A DNA stretch of 48,050 nt from Enterovibrio sp051650965 (GCA_051650965.1 JBOFRL010000007.1:1-48050), one strand, 5' to 3'. Shown: positions 7,845 to 17,080, numbered from the stretch's first letter. Notes: generated by a model from the sequence alone, not told the origin. Numbers and translations are program-made.

Positions 7845-8789
7845 ATGATTATTGTAACCGGCGGCGCAGGCATGATTGGCAGCAATTTGGTCCAAGCGCT
7901 GAATAAAAAAGGGATCACCGAGATTTTAGTGGTGGATGATCTTGAGGATGGCACTAAATTCGCCAACCTTGTTGATCTGCAAATTGCTGATTATATGGAT
8001 AAAGATGATTTCCTAAGCCAAATTATGGCCGGCGATGATTTTGGCCCTATCGAGGGTGTTTTCCACCTCGGCGCCTGCTCTGCGACCACTGAGTGGAACG
8101 GTAAGTACATGATGCTCAACAATTATGAGTATTCAAAAGAGCTTCTGCACTACTGCCTAGAGCGCGAAATCCCATTTTTGTACGCCTCATCTGCCGCCAC
8201 TTACGGCGGGCGCGATCACGATTTTATCGAAGAGCCGCAGTACGAAGGCGCGCTGAATGTGTACGGCTACTCGAAGCAACTGTTTGATAACTATGTGCGC
8301 CGTTTATGGGCCGATGCCGACGAGCAAGGCGTTGAACTTTCGCAAGTCACGGGCTTTCGCTATTTCAACGTGTACGGCCCGCGCGAGCAGCACAAAGGCA
8401 GCATGGCGTCGGTTGCATTCCACCTCAACACGCAAATTCACCAAGGACAAAACCTTAAGCTGTTTGCTGGCAGCGACACGTTCAAGCGCGATTTCATCTA
8501 CGTTGGCGATGCGTGCGACATGAATTTATGGTTCTGGGAAAATGGCAAATCGGGCATTTTTAACTGCGGCACCGGACGCGCTGAGCCATTTAACGCCGTC
8601 GCGCAAGCTGTGATCGCATTTCATGGCAAAGGCGAAGTCGAAGAGATCCCGTTCCCTGATCACCTCAAAGGACGCTACCAAGCCTTTACGCAGGCCGATC
8701 TGAGCAAAGTACGCGCCGCAGGTTACCGCCAAGAGTTTAAAACTGTCGCCGAAGGTGTTGCGCAGTACATGGCGCTGTTAAATAAGTAA
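7845..8789 (+). CDS. hldD: ADP-L-glycero-D-manno-heptose 6-epimerase
   Basis: HldD epimerises ADP-D-glycero-D-manno-heptose to the L-glycero form, the donor for the inner core heptoses of LPS. It is an extended short-chain dehydrogenase in the cytoplasm. The 314 residues (E. coli 310) include the NADP-binding GGAGMIG (6-12), SSAATYGG, and the catalytic pair Tyr140 and Lys144 in VYGYSK. AAGAGG stands seven to eight bases before the ATG. It opens the plus-strand LPS gene cluster, which supplies enzymes that use its product. Confidence 0.97.
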   Translation: MIIVTGGAGMIGSNLVQALNKKGITEILVVDDLEDGTKFANLVDLQIADYMDKDDFLSQIMAGDDFGPIEGVFHLGACSATTEWNGKYMMLNNYEYSKELLHYCLEREIPFLYASSAATYGGRDHDFIEEPQYEGALNVYGYSKQLFDNYVRRLWADADEQGVELSQVTGFRYFNVYGPREQHKGSMASVAFHLNTQIHQGQNLKLFAGSDTFKRDFIYVGDACDMNLWFWENGKSGIFNCGTGRAEPFNAVAQAVIAFHGKGEVEEIPFPDHLKGRYQAFTQADLSKVRAAGYRQEFKTVAEGVAQYMALLNK

Positions 8790-8815
8790 CTAATTGCATT
8801 AATTAGCAATATTCC

Positions 8816-8848
8816 ACAGCAACCCGTGCACTTAGCGCGGGCGGCTGT
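8816..8848 (+). terminator. Possible weak terminator after hldD
   Basis: ACAGC pairs with GCTGT, and inside it CCCG pairs with CGGG, leaving an 11-base loop. A T run appears only about 20 bases later, so this is at best an attenuating hairpin between hldD and lpxM. Confidence 0.3.
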
Positions 8849-8987
8849 AAATTTAATCAAGAACAAAACTTTTTTTTATTAGCAGACGCAAATCATGATT
8901 CCGCCTCAAGTTAATGCGGAAATACTGCCACCCGCCCCCGCTTCAGTGTAAGATCTTGCCACTTTGCCCAAACCTCTGCGGAGCAAT

Positions 8988-9938
8988 ATGACTCAACCGC
9001 TTGCTTCTAGTAGCAATTCTCTTTACTTGCCTAAATTTCGGCTTAGTTTTTTGCATCCGCGCCACTGGCCAACGTGGTTTGCCGTCGCCGTTGCGTGCCT
9101 ATTAGCCTTTGTCCCTTTTCGCCTGCGCGATAAGCTGGCAGAAATTTTGGCTAAGCGATTGGTTAAGCTCAATAATCGCGCCAAAAAGCGCGCGGTAATA
9201 AATCTGGAGCAGTGCTTTCCGCACAAGACAGCGCAAGAGCGCGCCGACATTTTAGAGCAGTGCTACATCAACGCGGGCTGCATTTTACTGGGATTTGCCA
9301 CCATCATGGTGCGAAGCAAGCGCTATCTCGAGCAGCGCACGCAATTTCGCAACGAACACATTTTGACCGAACTTATCGCGCGCGGCGAAAAAATCATTTT
9401 GCTCGTCCCGCACAGCTGGGCGATCGACTACCCAGGCATGCAGCTAGCCTCGCGTGGCTGGAAAGTGGCCGCGATGATGAAAAAGCAGGCCAACCCCGTC
9501 GCAGACTGGCTGCTCAATCTGCAGCGCCTTAAATACGGCGGACGCACGCACGAGCGCAGCGACGGCGTCAAACCTTTCATCAAATCTGTGCGCGAAGGTT
9601 ACCTTGGTTATTATCTGCCGGATGAAGATCACGGCCCGAGCATGAGCGTCTTTGTGCCCTTTTTTGCCACTGAAAAAGCGACGCTGGCAGGACTTGGCAA
9701 ACTCGCCAAACTCAGCCAAGCCAAAGTTGTCCCTTTAATGCCGCGCTATGACCGAAAAACCGGCAACTTTGAGGTGATCATCCAAGAGCCTTTAGCGCCA
9801 TTTCCGTCTGGCGACGAGCACCAAGACGCGCGCATGATGAATGAGCGCATCGAACAATTTTTGGCAGAAGATCCCGCGCAATATATGTGGATCGTCAATT
9901 TACTGCGTTCACGACCGGACGGCACGCAGCTCTATTGA
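8988..9938 (+). CDS. lpxM: Lipid A late acyltransferase, LpxM type
   Basis: This enzyme adds a secondary acyl chain from acyl-ACP to Kdo2-lipid A at the inner membrane. The 316 residues have an N-terminal membrane segment (about 28-45), the catalytic H142-X4-D147 motif in VPHSWAID, and GYYLPDEDHGP, which matches LpxM (MsbB) more closely than LpxL. The ATG at 8988 with GGAG five bases ahead is chosen over a TTG at 8964. The gene lies inside the core cluster, just 13 bases before the large fused glycosyltransferase, so lipid A and core building appear cotranscribed. Confidence 0.92.
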   Translation: MTQPLASSSNSLYLPKFRLSFLHPRHWPTWFAVAVACLLAFVPFRLRDKLAEILAKRLVKLNNRAKKRAVINLEQCFPHKTAQERADILEQCYINAGCILLGFATIMVRSKRYLEQRTQFRNEHILTELIARGEKIILLVPHSWAIDYPGMQLASRGWKVAAMMKKQANPVADWLLNLQRLKYGGRTHERSDGVKPFIKSVREGYLGYYLPDEDHGPSMSVFVPFFATEKATLAGLGKLAKLSQAKVVPLMPRYDRKTGNFEVIIQEPLAPFPSGDEHQDARMMNERIEQFLAEDPAQYMWIVNLLRSRPDGTQLY

Positions 9939-9951
9939 TAGTAGGTAGATA

Positions 9952-12276
9952 ATGAACATTTTAATGGCCCTTTCCCAGTTAGAAGTCACCGGCGCGGAAG
10001 TGTACGCTACGACGGTTGGCGACAGCTTAACCGCGCGCGGCCACACCGTTTTTTATGTTTCCGACACGCTAACCAAAGCGCACATCGGCCAATTTTTTTC
10101 ATTGCGCTTTAATAAACGCAGCGTGCCGCGCCGATTTTGGCATGTCGCGTACCTTTTGTACCTCATCAAAAAAAATAACATCCAAGTGGTACACGCCCAC
10201 TCACGCGCTTCGAGCTGGAGCTGCTACGTTGCGTGTAAACTTGCCAATATTCCACTGGTGACGACCGTGCACGGCAAACAGCCGGTGCACGCTTCAAGAA
10301 AGCGCTTTCACGCGCTAGGTGAGCGCGCCATGCCGGTGTGCGAGGCCATTTTTGAGCAGCTGATCCATGAGCTTAATGTGCCAAAAACTATGCTCGAAGT
10401 GAGCCGCAACGGCATCGACACCAGCCAATATCAGTGGCAGCCGGCGCCACAAAACGCGCGCAAAGTGATCACTATCATTGGGCGCCTGACCGGCCCGAAA
10501 GGCGATCTCTGTTATCGGCTGCTCAATGAGTGCATCGATCTGGACGCTTTTGATGTGCAGGTCATTAGCGCGAGCAAGCAAGATGGGCGCTTTGCGCCAT
10601 TTGCAGACAAGGTGCGCTTTTTAGGCTACAGCAATGATATTCCTCGCGTATTGGCCCAAGCAGATCTCGTGATCGGCGCAGGACGCGTGGCAATGGAAGC
10701 GCTGTTGTGCGGCCGCCCCACTTTTGCCATTGGCGAAGCGTGCAGCATCGGCCTTGTGGACGAAAGAAATATCGCCCAAGCGATGGCGAGCAACTTTGGC
10801 GATATTGGTTCTGGGATCTTGCAGATTGATTTTGCAACGCTTGGCGAGCAGATCGCCGCCGCAACCACGCAGCAACACTGTGAGACCAGCGTCAGCGAAA
10901 TCATCAAGAAAAACTACGATCTACAAGCGATTACCACGCATCTTGAGCAGATCTACCAATCGGTTTATGTGCGCTACAAGAAAAAAGAGATCCCCGTTTT
11001 AATGTACCACCGCTTTTTTGCGGACAAGGCGCACCGCGGCAATCACAGCCCAAGCCTCGACATTAAGATGTTCGAAAAGCACCTTAAACTTTTAAAATTT
11101 TTAAATTTTGAAACGCTCACCTTCGCAGATCTGGCGCAAAAGGGCCTTGTCTCGCGCTTAGCACCCGGCAAGCGCTACTGCATGATCACCGTCGATGATG
11201 GTTTTAAAGACAATTACCATCTCATGCTGCCGCTGCTGCAAAAATACAATTTTAAAGCGGTGGTCTACTGCGTGACGGGCACCGATCATAATGCGTGGGA
11301 TGTGCTGCATCCTACTAATCCTGAGCAGCCGTTTAGTTTAATGACCGACGCCGAAATCAAAGCGATGGCAGATTCTGGCTGTATCGAAATTGGCGGGCAC
11401 ACTTTGCATCACCCGCATTTAGACACGCTCAGTTATGCAGAGCAGCTGCATGAAATTGTTGAAAATAAACAGCAGCTGGAAAAAATTACCGGCCAAGAGA
11501 TCCTCTCTTTTGCTTATCCTTATGGCGACTGGAATGACGACAGCGTCGCGATTGCCAAAGCGCATTTTGCCTTTGCCGTCGCCACCAACAGCGGCCCGCT
11601 GGCGCTGCACGAAGCGCCGCACCTCATTCGCCGCATCGGTATTTATCCCGGCACTGACACGCTCGCCCTCGCGCGCAAGATCACCGGCGGCTACCTGTTT
11701 CGCAAAAGTCGTCCAAAACAAAAGCGACGCGCCATGCTGCTGTTAAAGCTGCGCAATCGCTGCAAAATCGACCCCAGCAGCACGCTGACTATCGGCAAAA
11801 AAACGCGCATTCGCTGCTGTACTATCAATATTCGCGGGCAAAATAACCGGCTGATCATTGAAAATGGCGCCAATTTACGCCACGTTCATCTCGAGATCGA
11901 AGGCAATGGCTGCACAATTAGGATCGGCAAAGAGAGCGTCATCGGCGAAAACTGTTACCTGTCAGCCAAAGAGGACGGCATCACGCTGAGCATTGGCGAG
12001 CGCTGCATGTTTTCACGCAACATCAAGATCATGACCAGCGACGGCCATGGCATTTTCAACAAAAACAACATGCAACGCATCAATCCAGCGAAAAGCGTCA
12101 CCATTGGCGATAACGTGTGGCTGGCGGACAACGTTGTCGTGCTAAAGGGCAGCGACATTGGCGACGCGAGCGTCATCGGCATTAATTCGATTGTGACGCA
12201 GGCCATTCCGGCGCACTGCATCGCGACCGGCGTGCCGGCGACAGTGAAAAAAACCGATATCATCTGGCAGCCATAG
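9952..12276 (+). CDS. Three-domain fusion: GT4 glycosyltransferase, NodB deacetylase, beta-helix acyltransferase
   Basis: One open frame of 774 residues carries three enzyme types. Residues 1 to about 340 resemble a GT4 glycosyltransferase (QLEVTGAEVY, SRNGID, GRVAMEALLCGRP). Residues about 345-580 are a polysaccharide deacetylase of the NodB type with the metal and catalytic motifs TVDDGF (Asp415, Asp416) and GGHTLHHPH (His483, His487). Residues about 600-774 show hexapeptide repeats of a left-handed beta-helix acyltransferase with TSDGH and the closing GVPA segment. No signal peptide or membrane segment is evident, so it should act on a lipid-linked or core sugar in the cytoplasm. A plausible job is adding a HexNAc sugar, deacetylating it and acylating it or a neighbour. 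The substrate is unknown. An AGGT stands seven bases before the ATG. Confidence 0.88.
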   Translation: MNILMALSQLEVTGAEVYATTVGDSLTARGHTVFYVSDTLTKAHIGQFFSLRFNKRSVPRRFWHVAYLLYLIKKNNIQVVHAHSRASSWSCYVACKLANIPLVTTVHGKQPVHASRKRFHALGERAMPVCEAIFEQLIHELNVPKTMLEVSRNGIDTSQYQWQPAPQNARKVITIIGRLTGPKGDLCYRLLNECIDLDAFDVQVISASKQDGRFAPFADKVRFLGYSNDIPRVLAQADLVIGAGRVAMEALLCGRPTFAIGEACSIGLVDERNIAQAMASNFGDIGSGILQIDFATLGEQIAAATTQQHCETSVSEIIKKNYDLQAITTHLEQIYQSVYVRYKKKEIPVLMYHRFFADKAHRGNHSPSLDIKMFEKHLKLLKFLNFETLTFADLAQKGLVSRLAPGKRYCMITVDDGFKDNYHLMLPLLQKYNFKAVVYCVTGTDHNAWDVLHPTNPEQPFSLMTDAEIKAMADSGCIEIGGHTLHHPHLDTLSYAEQLHEIVENKQQLEKITGQEILSFAYPYGDWNDDSVAIAKAHFAFAVATNSGPLALHEAPHLIRRIGIYPGTDTLALARKITGGYLFRKSRPKQKRRAMLLLKLRNRCKIDPSSTLTIGKKTRIRCCTINIRGQNNRLIIENGANLRHVHLEIEGNGCTIRIGKESVIGENCYLSAKEDGITLSIGERCMFSRNIKIMTSDGHGIFNKNNMQRINPAKSVTIGDNVWLADNVVVLKGSDIGDASVIGINSIVTQAIPAHCIATGVPATVKKTDIIWQP

Positions 12277-12308
12277 CTGCCTTAACTTTTAACTATCGTG
12301 TGGGTAGC

Positions 12309-13352
12309 ATGAAAATATTGATCATTGGCCCGTCTTGGGTCGGCGATATGGTGATGTCGCAAAGTCTTTATCTGCAGCTAAAACAAGAGTATGCAGATGC
12401 GCAAATTGACGTGCTAGCGCCAAGCTGGTGCTTGCCAATTCTTGCGCGCATGCCGCAGGTCAATCGCGCCATAGCCATGCCAGTTGGCCACGGCAAACTG
12501 GCGCTCAAAGAGCGCTGGCAGATAGCGCAGCAGCTTAAAAGTGAGCAATATCAACGCGCATACGTACTACCAAACTCGGCAAAATCGGCGCTGATCCCGC
12601 TTTTTGCCGGCATTCCAATGCGCTGCGGCTGGAAAGGTGAAATGCGCTACGGCCTGCTTAATGATCTGCGCAGCAACAAAGAGCAATTTGCCTATATGGT
12701 TGAACGCTACGTCGCGCTCGCGTTTAGCAAAGAGTCCATGCTGCAAAACAGCCAGCTGGCGACTATTGCGGTGCCGGCATTGACTGTCGACCACGAAAAT
12801 CAGCGCCAATCTTTAGCAAAATTTGCCATCGATGCAACGCGGCCAATCGTTGGACTTTGCCCCGGTGCAGAGTTTGGTCCAGCTAAACGCTGGCCTGAAG
12901 AGCATTACGCGCAAGTGGCGCGCGAGCTTATCGCGCAAGGTAACCAAGTGCTACTTTTTGGCAGCAAAAATGACGCCCCCACCACGGGCAAAATTTGCGC
13001 ACAGCTCGCAAATCGCGACAACATTTTTGATCTGGCGGGAAAAACGGCGCTCAATGATGCTGTCGATCTGCTGGCCGCCTGTCACACCGTGTTTAGCAAT
13101 GATTCTGGGTTGATGCATGTCGCCGCGGCTGTTGGCTGCAATATCGTCGCTATTTATGGCTCAAGCTCGCCGCGCTACACGCCGCCGCTGACGCAAAAAG
13201 TGCGCATTGTCCACACCGACATCGATTGCCGGCCGTGCTTTAAACGCGAATGCCCGTTTTCCCACACCCGCTGTTTAACCCAATTAGCGCCAGACGTCGT
13301 TCTGCATAACTATGACCTGTTGATCAATGAGTCTAAAAATGAAACTACGTAG
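12309..13352 (+). CDS. waaF: ADP-heptose:LPS heptosyltransferase II
   Basis: WaaF transfers the second L,D-heptose to the LPS inner core at the cytoplasmic face of the inner membrane. It is a GT9 enzyme. The product starts MKILIIGPSWVGDMVMSQSL and contains AYVLPNSAKSALIP, CPGAEFGPAKRWP and SNDSGLMHVAAA, all close to E. coli WaaF. The 347 residues match the family length. A GTG three codons upstream is a possible alternative start. The C-terminal region with DCRPCFKRECPF differs from enteric WaaF but is seen in other gammaproteobacteria. The end overlaps the next GT9 gene by 26 bases. Confidence 0.95.
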   Translation: MKILIIGPSWVGDMVMSQSLYLQLKQEYADAQIDVLAPSWCLPILARMPQVNRAIAMPVGHGKLALKERWQIAQQLKSEQYQRAYVLPNSAKSALIPLFAGIPMRCGWKGEMRYGLLNDLRSNKEQFAYMVERYVALAFSKESMLQNSQLATIAVPALTVDHENQRQSLAKFAIDATRPIVGLCPGAEFGPAKRWPEEHYAQVARELIAQGNQVLLFGSKNDAPTTGKICAQLANRDNIFDLAGKTALNDAVDLLAACHTVFSNDSGLMHVAAAVGCNIVAIYGSSSPRYTPPLTQKVRIVHTDIDCRPCFKRECPFSHTRCLTQLAPDVVLHNYDLLINESKNETT

Positions 13353-14409
13353 ATTACAAATTTCCGCCCCTTTTGCCTGCTTTGAAAAAGGCGCTTATCT
13401 TTCCTGCAAAGCAAGAAAGTATTTGAGCACCCAATTTGACCCGCAAAAAATCACCAAAATTGCCGTGATCCGCCACGCCGCGCTTGGCGATCAAGTGATC
13501 ACACGCCCCTTTTTGATTGAGGCACGGCGCTTTTTTCCTAACGCGACGATCACCTTGGTAAGCGTTTCTAACTATCAGTACGGCACGCCCGCCGATCTCG
13601 TCGATAACGTGCTGGTGATGCATGGCAACGACAAAAAAAATCTTACGCTGCAGGAAAAGCTCAGCAATATCAAACAAGCTGGCGAGCAAGAGATCATTTT
13701 TGACCTTGCAGGAACCAACCGCTCGTACTGGTTTACCGCGTTGACTCGCGCCAAATTGAAGTTTGGTTTCCCTTACAAAAGCTGGCTGCGCGGCACGCTG
13801 TACAACGCCTGCGTGTTTCGCTCCGATTTTCAGCCGGAAGTTGAAGTGATGCTCGACATGCTGCGCTTTCTCGGCCACACGCCTCAAGAGCGCCTCGATT
13901 TTGCCTATCCCGACAACGCGCAGCTCAAACGCAGCGAAAAGCCGTATATCCTCTATTTCAACGGCGCCTCGCAGCCGCGCAAAGTGCTCACTAACGCGCA
14001 GATGCAGCAGCTGTTAGAAGAGGCTATCGTCAAGTTTCCCCATTTTGAGCACGTATTTTTAGAAGGGGTTGCGCCAAGCGAAAAGGGCGAGTTTTTACAA
14101 TCGCTAACCACGCACAAAAATTTCTCCATTCAACCGTGCATGCCGCTTGAGCAACTCGTCGAATACAGCGCCGGCGCGACCCTCGTCGTTTCACCAGACA
14201 CCGGCGTGCGTAACGTTGCGATTGCCACGCACACGCCAACGGTGGGGATCTTTTTTGCGACCGTGCCCTTTCGCTACACGCCGCGCTATGAGCTTATCCA
14301 TCACATCGTGATGAATGCTGATGCAAGCGTACCTTCTGCGGCGCAAATTTTGGCGAGCATGGAGCATGCGCTGAGCGTGCAAGCTCAGCCGTCGCCCACC
14401 ATCAACTAA
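13327..14409 (+). CDS. GT9 heptosyltransferase-family protein
   Basis: The 360-residue product has the N-terminal Rossmann segment IAVIRHAALGDQVITRPFL of the GT9 family, so it probably transfers heptose or a related sugar to the LPS core. The C-terminal signature is unusual: SPDTGVRNVA (289-298) where WaaC/WaaF-type enzymes have DSGxMHxA. The donor or acceptor may therefore differ from classical heptosyltransferases. It begins inside the end of waaF, so translation is probably coupled. A second ATG lies four codons in. It precedes the GtrB-like gene by 11 bases. Confidence 0.82.
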   Translation: MSLKMKLRRLQISAPFACFEKGAYLSCKARKYLSTQFDPQKITKIAVIRHAALGDQVITRPFLIEARRFFPNATITLVSVSNYQYGTPADLVDNVLVMHGNDKKNLTLQEKLSNIKQAGEQEIIFDLAGTNRSYWFTALTRAKLKFGFPYKSWLRGTLYNACVFRSDFQPEVEVMLDMLRFLGHTPQERLDFAYPDNAQLKRSEKPYILYFNGASQPRKVLTNAQMQQLLEEAIVKFPHFEHVFLEGVAPSEKGEFLQSLTTHKNFSIQPCMPLEQLVEYSAGATLVVSPDTGVRNVAIATHTPTVGIFFATVPFRYTPRYELIHHIVMNADASVPSAAQILASMEHALSVQAQPSPTIN

Positions 14410-14420
14410 AGGATTTTGCG

Positions 14421-15383
14421 ATGAAACCCGCCACTCCCACTATTTCTATTATCTGCCCGTGTTTTAACGAGCAAGAAGTTGTTGAACATTTCACGCAAAA
14501 AATTAGCGCCATTTTGCATGCGACGGGATTTAGCTTTGAGCTGATTTTTATCAATGACGGCAGTACAGACAATACGCTCGAGCGACTCTACGAGCTGGCG
14601 GCGCAAAACAGCTACATCCGTGTGCTTAATTTGTCGCGCAATTTCGGCAAAGAAGCCGCGCTCACGGCGGGGCTTGACCATGCACACGGCGAAGTTGTGA
14701 TCCCGATTGATGCTGATCTGCAAGATCCGCCGGAGCTTATCACGCAATTTATTGAAAAATGGCAACAAGGCTACGACGTGGTACTGGCAAAGCGCGTTGA
14801 TCGCAGCCAAGATTCGTGGGCAAAAAAACTGTCGGCCAATCTGTTTTACAAATTTCACAACCTCATCGCCAACGTGCCGCTTCCTGACAATGTGGGCGAT
14901 TTTCGGCTAATGACGCAGCGCGTGGTCGAGTCGATAAGAAAACTTCCTGAAAACCAACGCTTTATGAAAGGATTGTTCTCTTGGGTCGGCTTTAAAACGG
15001 CAGTGATTGAATACCAGCGCCCTGCGCGCGCGGCCGGCCGCACCAGTTTTAATGGCTGGAAATTGTGGAATTTCGCCCTCGAAGGGATCACAAGTTTTAG
15101 CACCGCGCCGCTGCGGATCTGGCTCTATCTTGGCCTGATCATTTCCGCCATCGCCTTTATTTATGGCAGCTTTATCGTCTTTAAAACGCTGATTTTTGGT
15201 ATCAGTTTGCCAGGCTACGCCTCCATGATCACGCTGATCTTATTTTTTGGCGGCATTCAGCTTATCGGTTTAGGCGTGATGGGCGAGTACATTGGCCGGT
15301 TGTATATTGAGTCGAAGCGTCGCCCGATTTATCTCATTGAAAATGATACGAAAAATGACTCTCATGACCCAGTGGATTGCTGA
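14421..15383 (+). CDS. GtrB-like polyprenyl-phosphate glycosyltransferase
   Basis: The 320 residues form a GT2 glycosyltransferase with two C-terminal membrane helices, the build of GtrB, which moves a sugar from a nucleotide donor to undecaprenyl phosphate on the cytoplasmic face. Visible motifs are IICPCFNEQE, FINDGSTDNT, the metal-binding DADLQDPPEL (Asp97 and Asp99), RNFGKEAALTAG and GDFRLM. AAGGA precedes the ATG by eight bases. The next genes encode a GtrA-like flippase and a polytopic GT-C-like protein, completing a sugar decoration module. ArnC-type activity is an alternative. Confidence 0.88.
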   Translation: MKPATPTISIICPCFNEQEVVEHFTQKISAILHATGFSFELIFINDGSTDNTLERLYELAAQNSYIRVLNLSRNFGKEAALTAGLDHAHGEVVIPIDADLQDPPELITQFIEKWQQGYDVVLAKRVDRSQDSWAKKLSANLFYKFHNLIANVPLPDNVGDFRLMTQRVVESIRKLPENQRFMKGLFSWVGFKTAVIEYQRPARAAGRTSFNGWKLWNFALEGITSFSTAPLRIWLYLGLIISAIAFIYGSFIVFKTLIFGISLPGYASMITLILFFGGIQLIGLGVMGEYIGRLYIESKRRPIYLIENDTKNDSHDPVDC

Positions 15384-15756
15384 TCTGTTCCAGCTGCGCT
15401 TAGTGCGCTTTGGCCTCAGCGGCGCACTTGCGACCTTGACCCACGTGAGCGTGGCCTTCGCCGTGCTCTATTTTGGGTCAAGCAGCACCTTTATCGCCAA
15501 TGTGGCGGGCTTTAGCTGCGCATTTGGGCTGTCGTACTACCTGCAGTCCTATTTTGTTTTTAAGCAAAAAGCCTCCACGCAAAACGCGTGGCGTTTTTTT
15601 GTAGTACAAGTAGGCGGGCTGCTGATTGCGCAGCTGATCAGCGAATTTCTGCACAGCATCAGTCCTTATTTGCGCGTGGTGGTTGTCGTTGGCCTGATCC
15701 CGCTTGTGACCTACTTTTTACACCGTATTTGGACTTATTCTTCCACACCAAAATAA
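15355..15756 (+). CDS. GtrA-like sugar flippase
   Basis: GtrA family proteins are small four-helix membrane proteins thought to flip undecaprenyl-phosphate-linked sugars to the periplasm. The 133-residue product shows four hydrophobic segments, with FGLSGALATLTHVSVAF near the start, LSYYLQSYFVFK in the middle and a C-terminal VTYFLHRIWTY, all typical. The frame is open from 15292, but family length favours the ATG at 15355 or 15364, giving an overlap of about 29 bases with the gtrB-like gene. No separate Shine-Dalgarno is seen, so coupled translation is likely. Confidence 0.85.
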   Translation: MTLMTQWIADLFQLRLVRFGLSGALATLTHVSVAFAVLYFGSSSTFIANVAGFSCAFGLSYYLQSYFVFKQKASTQNAWRFFVVQVGGLLIAQLISEFLHSISPYLRVVVVVGLIPLVTYFLHRIWTYSSTPK

Positions 15757-15771
15757 CCGTAGAGATCGAAC

Positions 15772-17073
15772 ATGGACGATTTTTTTGAACGACAGCAAAG
15801 ATGGCTGCTCGGACTGATATTTATGCTCGGGCTAGCGCTGGCATTAATGTACGCCAATAACCAGATCCTCACCGGTGACCAGATGCAGATGCTGCATAAA
15901 GGCTACCTTGGCGCTTATCAAGACATTTGGCTGGCCTTTGGCAATGCGGCAAGCGCGGTGGGCAATGTGCCGGGTTCACTTTCGGCGTGGCTGATCGGCG
16001 GGCCGCTGCTTTTGTGGGACACCCCGTGGGCGCCGATGCTGCTGCTGATAGCGCTGCGCGTCGTCTCGTTTCTTCTGTTTGACTCCGTCCTGCGCGGCAT
16101 TTTTAGCGCGCCGGTACGCATTTTGTTTGCCGTTTTATATTGGCTCAATCCGTGGCTGTTGTACGACAGCTTATTGTACAATCCTTCGTATCTGTGCTTT
16201 TTTACTGCGCTGCATTTTTGGTCTGCCTACAAGCTAAAGGACTCGCCTTCGTTTGTGTATAGCCTTTTGCATGTTTTGGCGATTGGTGGAGCGATGCAGC
16301 TGCATTACTCGTGGCCGGTGCTGGCGCTGATCTCGTGCTTTTTGCTTTATCGCGGCATGGCAAAACCGGCTTGGAGCGGCGTTGCCAGCGCTATCGTGCT
16401 GCTGCTCGTGTCGCTGATCCCCTATATTCAAGAATATAGCGTCAACAGCGAGCTAAGCCGCGAAAGTGACCGCTACATCGGCTATGGCGCGGTGCATGTT
16501 TATCCGGTGCTAAAAGCGTTAAGTTACTGGTTGCGTTATGGTTCGATGCTGTTTTCCAACCGCATCATCACCGATTCGACCTTTGACTGGCTGACGCAAA
16601 TTGAGTGGCTGCGCATGGTGGTGAAATACAGCTGGCAGGCGCTCTTGTTCGCGATTGGCGCAGCTTCTGTGGTGCTGAGCGCGTGGATCAACTGGCAAAG
16701 TTTTCAGCAAATCAAAGGCAAGTTGAGACGCGAGCTGCCGGTTGAAAGCAATACGACGTGGCTGCTGCTTTTTGCCGCAGCTGCCGTTTTCGCCATTCTT
16801 GTCAATGCGATGCTATCGCCAATCACCTTTTCTTACTGGCACCTGATCTTAGCCTACCCGCTAGCGCTGTTGCCGATTTTGGTGGCAGGACAAACTCTGC
16901 TCAGCAAAGATCGCCGCCGCTTTGTACTACTACTGACAAGCTGCGCGATATTTTTTGTCTTCGTTAATCTTATTGCCGCTAACGATAGCAACAAATACAG
17001 CTTTAAAGTCAATTATGTAGAGCAAGTAAACGCTTATCTGCTTGAAAAAGAGCTCACTAAACAAGCGGACTGA
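15772..17073 (+). CDS. Polytopic membrane protein, possible GT-C glycosyltransferase (GtrC role)
   Basis: The 433-residue product is very hydrophobic, with roughly nine to eleven membrane helices and no recognised domain that I can name with confidence. Near the N-terminus, YANNQILTGDQMQML has an acidic residue in the first loop, as in GT-C enzymes that use lipid-linked sugars in the periplasm. It is the third gene of a gtrB-gtrA-like set, where the serotype-specific transferase usually sits. I infer that it transfers the flipped sugar to LPS core or O-antigen. The transcript ends at a strong terminator eight bases after the stop. Confidence 0.65.
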   Translation: MDDFFERQQRWLLGLIFMLGLALALMYANNQILTGDQMQMLHKGYLGAYQDIWLAFGNAASAVGNVPGSLSAWLIGGPLLLWDTPWAPMLLLIALRVVSFLLFDSVLRGIFSAPVRILFAVLYWLNPWLLYDSLLYNPSYLCFFTALHFWSAYKLKDSPSFVYSLLHVLAIGGAMQLHYSWPVLALISCFLLYRGMAKPAWSGVASAIVLLLVSLIPYIQEYSVNSELSRESDRYIGYGAVHVYPVLKALSYWLRYGSMLFSNRIITDSTFDWLTQIEWLRMVVKYSWQALLFAIGAASVVLSAWINWQSFQQIKGKLRRELPVESNTTWLLLFAAAAVFAILVNAMLSPITFSYWHLILAYPLALLPILVAGQTLLSKDRRRFVLLLTSCAIFFVFVNLIAANDSNKYSFKVNYVEQVNAYLLEKELTKQAD

Positions 17074-17080
17074 TCTCCTC

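Noticed and set aside
13354..13887. 177-codon frame antisense to the second GT9 gene
   Set aside because: It is fully antisense to a gene with clear family motifs and has no start signal.
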